Assembly (NCBI GenBank): GCA_900754755.1
Contig: CAAEEC010000353.1
Location: 1-10,640 of the forward strand
DNA from: Clostridia bacterium
GTDB lineage: Bacteria; Bacillota; Clostridia; Christensenellales; Aristaeellaceae
Direction of reading: 5' to 3'
DNA length: 10,640 bases
Notes under the pieces: generated by a model
What the model was told of the DNA's origin: nothing
The model's input: the letters and a program-made list of their open reading frames with translations, nothing else
Database searches by the model: none
Shown: positions 4,943 through 10,640 of the stretch, one piece after another
How the letters are laid out: every line of letters begins with the position of its first letter
Position numbering within the stretch: position 1 is the first letter of the stretch
Position numbers and translations under genes: made by a program

Positions 4943-6505
4943 CTATTGTGCCAGATAGGTGTTGTAATAGTAGTCGCTGTAGATCTGGAGATATTCTTCA
5001 TAGCCCAAGCCATCGAGCGTGTTGAAGAAGTTTTCGAGGTTCTCATCGTTGATCTCCAGATCCCCGGAAACGAACAGAGCGTATTGCTCTTCCACGTAAG
5101 TGTTGATCGGCGTGGCAAGCTCGTTGCAGCGCTCGTTGGTTTCCGCGTCGAAGAAGCGCAGATCCGGATAGCCGTCCACCAGATAGGGCAACACATGCTC
5201 TTCTTCATCGTGGTTATAGACGGGCGGGTTGTATTCGCGCGTCGCCTCTTCAAACATGTCGTAGCCCAAGCCCAGGTATCCGCCAATGATGCCTTGCACG
5301 CGCAGATTCTGATAATCGCCGAAGGAATTGTAAGTGCCGTTTTCTATTTCGGCGCAAGTCCATTCATAGCGGCCTTCCTCATTGAGGGTAGCGGTGTAGC
5401 CGCTTTCCAGACCATAGAGGATATCGGTTTCTTCCGCGCTAGGGCCGTAGTGCATCAGGATATAGTTGTCGTAATCGAAGTGCCAGTCGAGCCACTTCAT
5501 CAGGCGTTCCACCTTGGCGGGATCGCACGTAGCGCTGATGGAGAAGGACTGGTTGTTCACGGCGCTGTAGGAACGATAGACCTGCGAGGTGGGATTCCAA
5601 TCCGAGGTGAGGAAATAGCAGCTCGTCCAGTCGTCCGGATTGATCACGCCGGATGTGTTCTGGCTAAAGCCGGTGAGGTCGTTCGCCTTCAAGGCGGCGG
5701 TTTCATCGCCTGCCACCTGGTCGGCAAAGAGGTTCGGGCTGAAATAGCCCTTTTCGTAATAGTCATGCACGACCTTCAGGTATTCGGGGAACACTTCGCG
5801 GTCGCCATATACGAAGGTGGGTTCGCCGTTGCGCATGGCGATGGTCGTCAGAGAAGCCGCGGCGTGCGTGATAAAGCCGAACGCGTTCATGATAAAGCGG
5901 GGGCTATCTCCCAGGTCGCCCGCCATGGGAACCACGTCTTCGCCGCGCGCTTTGAAGGCCGCCATCACTTCGGAGAACTCATCCAGCGTTTTGGGCACTT
6001 CGAGGCCCGCCTCGTCCAGCCACTTCTGGTTGATGTAGAACGTCATGCAGGAGTTGTTTGCGTTGTTGAAGGAACCCAGCGAATAGATCGCGCCGTTGGA
6101 GGCGGTCAGCATCGCGCGGTAGGTGGGGTTCGAGTCCAGGATGCGCGTGAGGTTGGGCATGATTTCCGGCGTGATATACGGCGCCAGGTCGATGAGCAGC
6201 CCGCTGGTTTCGCCGAATTCCACCTGCTGCGCGGAGGACATGAACATCTGGTAGAACACATCCGGCATATCGCCGCTGGCGAAGGCGATGGACTTATAGT
6301 CGCTGGCGGAGGTGACCTGGGTTACGGTGAAATTGATGCCGAACTGTTCGCGGCAATAATCCCACCACCAAATATCGTCCGCGTTGCCCTGGTTGGAGCG
6401 CTGGTATACCACAATGGAAACATCGATAACGTCTTCTTCGGCGAACGCCGCGCACAGGCTAGAGAGCAACACGAGCGACAAAAGAATGCTAAGCAGCTTC
6501 TTCAT
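4943..6505 (-). CDS. Sugar ABC transporter, secreted solute-binding protein
   Basis: A 520-residue extracellular solute-binding protein of the large type found with LplB/YtcP permeases. The start is the ATG whose codon occupies 6505-6503; an in-frame ATG eight codons upstream contains the ribosome site in its own coding sequence and is rejected. A signal peptide is clear: MKKLLSILLS, a Leu-rich core, and an AFA|EED signal peptidase I site near residue 22. A cysteine at position 18 lacks a good lipobox (SSLC), so lipid anchoring is doubtful. Family features include DYKSIAFASGDMPDVF, FYINQKWLDEAGLEVPKTLDEF, and many Trp and Tyr residues near the C-terminus (YSDYYYNTYLAQ). It should capture an oligosaccharide outside the cell and deliver it to the two permeases encoded just upstream. 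The actual ligand cannot be read from sequence. It is the last gene of the operon. Confidence 0.88.
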   Translation of the reverse strand: MKKLLSILLSLVLLSSLCAAFAEEDVIDVSIVVYQRSNQGNADDIWWWDYCREQFGINFTVTQVTSASDYKSIAFASGDMPDVFYQMFMSSAQQVEFGETSGLLIDLAPYITPEIMPNLTRILDSNPTYRAMLTASNGAIYSLGSFNNANNSCMTFYINQKWLDEAGLEVPKTLDEFSEVMAAFKARGEDVVPMAGDLGDSPRFIMNAFGFITHAAASLTTIAMRNGEPTFVYGDREVFPEYLKVVHDYYEKGYFSPNLFADQVAGDETAALKANDLTGFSQNTSGVINPDDWTSCYFLTSDWNPTSQVYRSYSAVNNQSFSISATCDPAKVERLMKWLDWHFDYDNYILMHYGPSAEETDILYGLESGYTATLNEEGRYEWTCAEIENGTYNSFGDYQNLRVQGIIGGYLGLGYDMFEEATREYNPPVYNHDEEEHVLPYLVDGYPDLRFFDAETNERCNELATPINTYVEEQYALFVSGDLEINDENLENFFNTLDGLGYEEYLQIYSDYYYNTYLAQ

Positions 6506-6517
6506 AATGCAATGCAT

Positions 6518-6523
6518 CTCCTT
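6518..6523 (-). promoter_or_regulatory. RBS deciding the solute-binding protein start
   Basis: On the minus strand AAGGAG lies 12 nt before the ATG at 6505. A competing ATG at 6529 precedes this motif, so its use would place the ribosome site inside the gene and add eight polar residues before the signal peptide. Confidence 0.7.
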
Positions 6524-6565
6524 TTTCATAGATGGTGTCGGTCATGGTGGCTGCCAGGTGCTGCG

Positions 6566-7510
6566 CTATCCCTTTAGGGATCCGATCATAACCCCCTTTA
6601 CAAAGTATTTTTGCACAAATGGGTAGAGCACAAGCATAGGTGCGCAAGCGATGAAAATGATGGCGTATTTCATGGTATACACCATAAATGCCTGATGTTG
6701 CAGCATCTCAATTTCTTCTTGCGACATCATGCCGTAATCCAGCGATTGCGTTTGGTTCAGGATCAGAATCTGGCGCAGCCGCAGCTGCAAGGGCCATTTT
6801 TTCTGATCGGTGATGTAGATAAACGCGGTGTACCAACTGCCCCACGTGCCCACCGCGGCGTACAGCGCCATAACGGCGATGATGGCGCCGGAGAGCGGTA
6901 GCGCGATTTTTAGAAAGGTTTGCCATTCAGTCGCCCCGTCGATATAGGCGGATTCGAACAATTCGTTGGGAATGCTGGTTTGAAAATAGGTGCGCGTGAT
7001 GATCAGGTTGGAATAGCCAATGCCCATGCCCAGGATCATAATCCAGCGGGAATTCACCAGGCCCAGATTGCGGTTGAGAATATAGCTGGGAATCAGGCCG
7101 CCGCTCAGGAACATGGTGATGAAAAAATACCAGGTGATGACAACGCGGCCGGGCAGCTGCTTTTTGGAAAGCGTGTATGCCGCAGGAATCGTGAGCAAGA
7201 GCACATATATTGTGTGGGCCACGGTATACAACACCGTGTTCGCGTAAGAAAGCCAGATATCCTGGTTTTTGAAAACGTTTTGATACGCTTCAAAGGATAT
7301 GGTTTTCGGCCACAGGTAAATTCCGCCCAGCGCCGCTTCCTCGGGCGTGGCAATGGAGACGATGATGATGTACCACATGGGGTAAATCATGGTGAGCGTT
7401 ATGAGCGCCACAACAAAAACGTTGATCACATCGAACACGACGTCGCCCCGCGTGCGGCGAATGGCATGGTGCTTTGGTTTGCCCAGCGCTTTGCGTCTCG
7501 TTATGGTCAT
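6566..7510 (-). CDS. Sugar ABC permease, YtcP type
   Basis: A 314-residue inner-membrane permease of the CUT1 (carbohydrate) family, YtcP-like. About six hydrophobic segments are visible, the first at about residues 28-53 (FVVALITLTMIYPMWYIII). The cytoplasmic EAA loop, which docks the ATPase, is at 186-206 (ESAYIDGATEWQTF, then LKIALPL), with D191-G192 as the conserved pair. The C-terminal YPFVQKYFVKGVMIGSLKG is the standard ending of this family. AGAAGGGAG about 8 nt upstream supports the ATG. The start is 15 nt after the LplB-type stop, and the solute-binding gene follows about 60 nt later. It pairs with the neighbouring permease as a heterodimeric channel. No ATP-binding subunit is encoded here. 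Confidence 0.92.
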   Translation of the reverse strand: MTITRRKALGKPKHHAIRRTRGDVVFDVINVFVVALITLTMIYPMWYIIIVSIATPEEAALGGIYLWPKTISFEAYQNVFKNQDIWLSYANTVLYTVAHTIYVLLLTIPAAYTLSKKQLPGRVVITWYFFITMFLSGGLIPSYILNRNLGLVNSRWIMILGMGIGYSNLIITRTYFQTSIPNELFESAYIDGATEWQTFLKIALPLSGAIIAVMALYAAVGTWGSWYTAFIYITDQKKWPLQLRLRQILILNQTQSLDYGMMSQEEIEMLQHQAFMVYTMKYAIIFIACAPMLVLYPFVQKYFVKGVMIGSLKG

Positions 7511-7525
7511 GGTTTCCGCTCCCTT

Positions 7526-8491
7526 CTACCGCAGCGCGATGTCGGACACTTTGCGCGCGATGGTGTTTGTGAGAATGATCAGGATCAGGTTGATAAACGT
7601 GTTGAACAGGCCGATGGCAGCGGAATAATCCCAGTAGGCCGTGGTTCCGCCCGCGCCCAGCGTGCGCTCGTACACGTAGGTGGAAATCACGCGGCTGGCG
7701 GACAAGTTCAAATCCGTTTGCAGCAGGAACACCTTTTCAAAGCCAACGCCCATAATGGAGCCAACGCGCAAAATCAGCATAATCACCACCGTCGGCAGGA
7801 TGGTGGGAATGTTGATGTGCACCACTACATCCCAGCGGCTGGCGCCGTCGATGCGCGCGGCTTCTATCAAATCGGGCGAAACGTTGGAAAGGTTGGCGAG
7901 GTAAATAATCGTGCCCCAGCCGATGCCCTGCCACACGCCCGACCACACATACAGGTGATCGAAATATTTCGCCTTGTACATGAAGGGAACGGGTTCCCCG
8001 CCCAAGGCGACAATCGCGTTGTTCACAATCCCACCGTCCACATTGAAGAACATGTGAACCATTGCGCACACAACCACCGTGGAAATGAAGTGCGGCATAT
8101 AGCTGATCATTTGCACCGTTTTTTTGAACTTATGGTTCGTAAGCTCGTTGATCATCAGCGCAAAGATGATGGAGCAGGGGAACGTCGCGAAGGAATATAG
8201 GCTGATCCGGATGGTATTCCACAGGATCGGCTCGAAGTATGGGTCGCGGAAGAAAGCCATAAAATGTTCGAGACCGGCCCAGTCGCTGCCGAGAATGCCG
8301 TCGATCACCTTATAATCCTTAAACGCGATCACCACGCCATACAGGGGTATGTAATGCCAGATAAAGGTGGTGATTATGGGCGGCAATACAAACAGATATA
8401 GCTGCCAAAACCGCCGCATCAACCTGCGTGTGTTGGCCCATTGCTTTTTGCGCAACGCACGGGCCGGGGAACCTGCATAGGTCCTTATCAT
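7526..8491 (-). CDS. Sugar ABC permease, LplB type
   Basis: A 321-residue inner-membrane permease, LplB-like, partner of the YtcP-type protein. The frame is open further upstream, but ATG 8491 has a clear AGGAGG ribosome site. The basic N-terminus (RKKQWANTRRLMRR) is followed by the first membrane span (FVLPPIITTFIWHYIPLYGV, residues 34-53), the NTIRISLYSFATFP loop and further spans. The EAA loop lies at 210-230 (EAARIDGASRWDVV, then VHINIPT) with D215-G216. The end (TNTIARKVSDIALR) is typical of LplB proteins. It is separated from the upstream lyase-like gene by 172 bp holding a terminator-like hairpin, so its expression may depend on readthrough or on an unseen promoter. Confidence 0.92.
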   Translation of the reverse strand: MIRTYAGSPARALRKKQWANTRRLMRRFWQLYLFVLPPIITTFIWHYIPLYGVVIAFKDYKVIDGILGSDWAGLEHFMAFFRDPYFEPILWNTIRISLYSFATFPCSIIFALMINELTNHKFKKTVQMISYMPHFISTVVVCAMVHMFFNVDGGIVNNAIVALGGEPVPFMYKAKYFDHLYVWSGVWQGIGWGTIIYLANLSNVSPDLIEAARIDGASRWDVVVHINIPTILPTVVIMLILRVGSIMGVGFEKVFLLQTDLNLSASRVISTYVYERTLGAGGTTAYWDYSAAIGLFNTFINLILIILTNTIARKVSDIALR

Positions 8492-8501
8492 CGGTCTATC
8501 C

Positions 8502-8507
8502 CCTCCT
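8502..8507 (-). promoter_or_regulatory. RBS deciding the LplB-type start
   Basis: AGGAGG on the minus strand lies 10 nt before ATG 8491. The longer open frame would overlap the upstream gene and has no comparable site. Confidence 0.8.
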
Positions 8508-8620
8508 GACCAATTTGTCGATGGGTTGCATGGCGCGCGGCCGGAATCGTCGCTTGGAAATTTTGGGTGCAAGAAACCAAGCCTCCGGCACGCGCCGGGA
8601 AGCGAAACCGAACCATGGGT

Positions 8621-8654
8621 AAGAAAAATCCAACGGCTGCGCCGCGCGCAGCCG
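8621..8654 (-). terminator. Intrinsic terminator or attenuator inside the sugar locus
   Basis: Read on the minus strand, CGGCTGCGC (8654-8646) pairs perfectly with GCGCAGCCG (8642-8634) around a 3-nt loop. Four bases on, a TTTTT run is followed by CTT (8628-8621). The stem starts 9 nt after the lyase-like stop. It could end that transcript fully or only partly, lowering transporter expression relative to the enzyme. A second small hairpin (CCGGC at 8585-8589 with GCCGG at 8594-8598) lies further on. No convincing promoter was found in 8492-8620. Confidence 0.75.
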
Positions 8655-8663
8655 CAAACCATC

Positions 8664-10346
8664 TTATAGGGGAGCGGATATGGCCCGCGCGTGCTCGCGG
8701 TGGGAAAAGCACAGCGCAATTTCCCGGTTGACCGGCGACCAATCCGTGGCGTACAGGCTGAAAGCGTCCTTGCGCTGCGGAACGCTTCCGCGCATGGTTT
8801 TGTGGTACATATGGTTGGCAAACAGGCCGCGCACCGTCACTTCGCAGCCGGTTTCGACATTTTCCAGGCGCGCGTCGCCCTGTTTTATGGCTAACTCGCC
8901 GCCCGCAGTGGTGTCGAGAATGACTTGACTGGTTTCCAGACGCGTGCCCGCGGGCACGACAAATTCCAGCTTAAAGGGCACGTGCGGCGTGTTGTCCACG
9001 CGAATGCGCATGGTCAGGCCGTTTTCCTGGTCTTCAACATCCAGCGTATAATCCAAATCGCAAGGATTGAGCACAGGTCTTTGAGAATGGTCCATTTGGA
9101 ACCAATCCGAACTGGCGGGCGGCGTGGGGAAAAGGCCCTTGTATTCCCCATGGGCCCGGAATGTCATGCGGTAGCCCGTTTCGGTTTTTGCAATTTTGGT
9201 GGGCGCGAATTGCGCCACGGCGAAAAAGGAAGAACACATGCGCGCGGTCATAGTAGCTTTGCCAAATTTCACGTGCAAAAAATCGGGATTGTTCGCCAGT
9301 AGCGTATAGCTGAAATCGCCCTTGCGAACGCGCAAAATGTTGGAATTGGGATAAAACGCGTGGTACGATGTAGGAAGCGCGACGCCGGATAGATCCACGT
9401 CCAGCGCTTTGAGTTGCGGTTTTTCCAGATACAGCCACAGCGGCGCGGGTACGCCCCGCCCCTCCATGACGGACGAGCGGAACATCTCTTCGGCAAATTT
9501 GAGATATTTCAAATTGCCAAATTTTTCGCCTGCCCATAGGTATAAATAATACCACAGATGCCCGGGATATACCCGTTCTTCCCCTTTGTCCTGCCGGCGG
9601 GAATTGCGCGTGAAAATGGCGCCGTCCCCGTCGCAATACTGGAAAGTGAGTTCCAAATTCCGCTGGGCGTATTCCTCCAACTGGGGCAGGTTGCCTTCTT
9701 CCGCCATCACCAGCATGGAATTGACGTTGATGGGGTTGTAGCATCCCATGGAGCGCTCGGTGAATTCTCCGTATTCGTCGCAATCAATCCCTTCGGAAAG
9801 ATAGCCGTCCACCTTTTCCCTAAGTTCCTTCCAGCCAAAAATGTTGTGGCACATCAGCAGCGCGGCGCATTCCACCCAGCGATGGTTGGGCGTGTGGAAG
9901 CCGCCGTTTAGGCAGCCCTTGGCGAGCAGGGCCAGGGCTTTGAGCATGTGGTCGCGCGCGGCGCATTCCTCCGCTGTGCCTTGCATATAGTGAACAAAGT
10001 TTTTGTAGCCCCGGCAAAAAGCTTGGATTTCAAAAGTAGCGGGGGTGTAAAAATTGGTCGCGAGAAAATCCAGCGTTCCATTTGGGTGGCAAACGCGCAA
10101 AAGCATATCGCAGGCTTCGTGAATGTAGGAAAGGAGACTTGCATCGCGAAAATAACGGCTTTCTCGGCAGGAATACACGGTGCAGCACGCGCCAATCAGC
10201 CCAGGACCGCTGCCCGGCTCAATGAGATAGGTCATATCGTCCAGGGCCCCGCAATACCGGTTGGCAACATCGGTGCAGCGCCGGGTTAGCATGCGGGATA
10301 CGCCGGCATCCATAGCGGATACGATTAGAGGATAATGCGCTTTCAC
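8664..10346 (-). CDS. Cytoplasmic polysaccharide lyase-like protein
   Basis: A 560-residue protein read from GTG 10346. Two parts can be seen. Residues 1 to about 310 are helical with repeated aromatic pairs and motifs such as GGFHTPNHRWVECAAL (N154, H155, R156), YGEFTERSMGCYNPINVNSM (E197, R198, Y203) and GHLWYYLYLWAGE, as expected for an alpha/alpha-toroid. Residues from about 320 on are strand-rich (NILRVRKGDFSYTLLANN, MRIRVDNTPHVPFKLEFVVP), as expected for a beta-sandwich. This two-part layout is that of heparinase II/III-like and related polysaccharide lyases, where Asn, His, Arg and Tyr of the toroid act in catalysis. No signal peptide is present, so it should act on imported oligosaccharide. 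It heads the locus whose later genes encode the transporter. The exact family was not recognised; a glycoside hydrolase with a similar fold is possible. Confidence 0.55.
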   Translation of the reverse strand: MKAHYPLIVSAMDAGVSRMLTRRCTDVANRYCGALDDMTYLIEPGSGPGLIGACCTVYSCRESRYFRDASLLSYIHEACDMLLRVCHPNGTLDFLATNFYTPATFEIQAFCRGYKNFVHYMQGTAEECAARDHMLKALALLAKGCLNGGFHTPNHRWVECAALLMCHNIFGWKELREKVDGYLSEGIDCDEYGEFTERSMGCYNPINVNSMLVMAEEGNLPQLEEYAQRNLELTFQYCDGDGAIFTRNSRRQDKGEERVYPGHLWYYLYLWAGEKFGNLKYLKFAEEMFRSSVMEGRGVPAPLWLYLEKPQLKALDVDLSGVALPTSYHAFYPNSNILRVRKGDFSYTLLANNPDFLHVKFGKATMTARMCSSFFAVAQFAPTKIAKTETGYRMTFRAHGEYKGLFPTPPASSDWFQMDHSQRPVLNPCDLDYTLDVEDQENGLTMRIRVDNTPHVPFKLEFVVPAGTRLETSQVILDTTAGGELAIKQGDARLENVETGCEVTVRGLFANHMYHKTMRGSVPQRKDAFSLYATDWSPVNREIALCFSHREHARAISAPL

Positions 10347-10354
10347 AAGCTCGC

Positions 10355-10361
10355 TCTCCTT
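10355..10361 (-). promoter_or_regulatory. RBS deciding the GTG start of the lyase-like gene
   Basis: AAGGAGA on the minus strand, 8 nt before GTG 10346. An in-frame ATG at 10397 would add 17 residues but has no ribosome site and would bury this one inside the gene. Confidence 0.75.
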
Positions 10362-10426
10362 CCATAACAGCAGGGTGGGTACTTGTAATGCACACATAAC
10401 TTAACTTGGACGGCAAAGATTGATGA

Positions 10427-10440
10427 TAAAGCTCACTTTA
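10427..10440. promoter_or_regulatory. Inverted repeat at the predicted start site, candidate operator
   Basis: TAAAG (10427-10431) and CTTTA (10436-10440) form a 5-bp inverted repeat around CTCA. It covers the predicted transcription start (about 10439) of the lyase-transporter locus, a place where a repressor would block initiation. The arms are short, and chance is not excluded in AT-rich DNA. Confidence 0.35.
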
Positions 10441-10445
10441 GTTGT

Positions 10446-10474
10446 ATTATATATCGGAAGGAAAATAATGTCAA
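10446..10474 (-). promoter_or_regulatory. Consensus promoter of the sugar locus
   Basis: On the minus strand a perfect TTGACA (10474-10469) and a perfect TATAAT (10451-10446) are separated by exactly 17 bp. Transcription should begin near 10439, giving a leader of about 93 nt before GTG 10346. With such a strong core promoter, control is more likely by repression than by activation. Confidence 0.88.
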
Positions 10475-10640
10475 TAGTTTATGTTTATTTTTACGTAAAT
10501 TACAAAATACATATATAAAATCGATATATATAATAGCATATAAACAAAATATTATAAAAAATAGTAAAAACGATGAAGCGAAAGAACGATTTTTCGATGC
10601 TGATTTGGGAAAATTGTGGCACTGCTATGCGTAGAAACGC
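10475..10640. other. AT-rich spacer at the right edge
   Basis: About 100 bases from 10475 are almost entirely A and T, in sharp contrast to the GC-rich genes. They hold a perfect 10-bp palindrome, TTTACGTAAA (10491-10500), 16 bp beyond the -35 box, which could be a regulator site. From ATG 10574 a plus-strand frame (MKRKNDFSMLIWENCGTAMR) stays open to the edge but lacks a ribosome site, so no gene is called. Confidence 0.35.

Noticed and set aside
4868..6577. Long plus-strand open frame opposite the solute-binding protein gene
   Set aside because: The minus-strand product has a signal peptide and family motifs. The plus-strand one is a Val/His/Gly-rich shadow and begins inside the terminator hairpin.
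6920..8200. Plus-strand open frame of about 426 codons opposite the two permeases
   Set aside because: It is antisense to two clear permeases with EAA loops. The composition (His, Asn, Gly, Arg) is typical of an antisense shadow.
10574..10640. Partial plus-strand gene starting at ATG 10574
   Set aside because: Only 22 codons are visible, with no ribosome site and no recognisable motif; kept only as a note.

Overview
The window looks like chromosomal DNA of an anaerobic, GC-rich Firmicute of the Clostridia (perhaps an uncultured gut lineage such as Christensenellales; the lineage is inference). Supporting signs are strong AGGAGG-type ribosome sites, consensus sigma-A promoters, an [FeFe]-hydrogenase-like protein, and an LplB/YtcP-type sugar ABC operon. 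No rRNA, CRISPR array, insertion sequence or phage gene was seen.

Plus-strand region 1 (239-3497) is a tightly packed set of five genes: a membrane-anchored SPOR-domain protein, a DRTGG-domain protein, a small GHKL ATPase of the anti-sigma type, an [FeFe]-hydrogenase-like iron-sulfur protein of the sensory (HydS, group C/D-like) kind, and a second DRTGG protein. The hydrogenase keeps the four H-cluster cysteines. It has lost the proton-relay cysteine and the usual L2 glutamate, ends where a PAS domain would begin in PAS-bearing relatives, and carries an extra C-terminal Fe4S4 motif. Together the genes look like a redox or H2 sensing and signalling module rather than a catalytic hydrogenase operon. 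A strong intrinsic terminator closes it at 3534-3560. The 238 nt before the first gene hold a perfect 14-bp hairpin and a short structured stretch, and no convincing gene.

Region 2 (3575-4899) is a short block of independent units: a consensus promoter, a tRNA-Arg(ACG) with encoded CCA, its own terminator three nucleotides after the tRNA, then a PD-(D/E)XK nuclease family (Rpn/PDDEXK_2-like) gene with its own extended -10 promoter, an internal 12-bp tandem repeat and a terminator hairpin.

Region 3 (4943-10474, minus strand) is a carbohydrate-use locus read from right to left: a consensus promoter with a nearby inverted repeat, a cytoplasmic alpha/alpha-toroid plus beta-sandwich protein resembling polysaccharide lyases, an intrinsic terminator or attenuator, an LplB-type permease, a YtcP-type permease and a secreted solute-binding protein. 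There is no ATPase gene, so the transporter probably borrows a shared MsmX-type ATPase. The likely logic is binding of an oligosaccharide outside, import through the two permeases, and depolymerisation or trimming in the cytoplasm. The right edge (10475-10640) is a very AT-rich spacer with no securely called gene.
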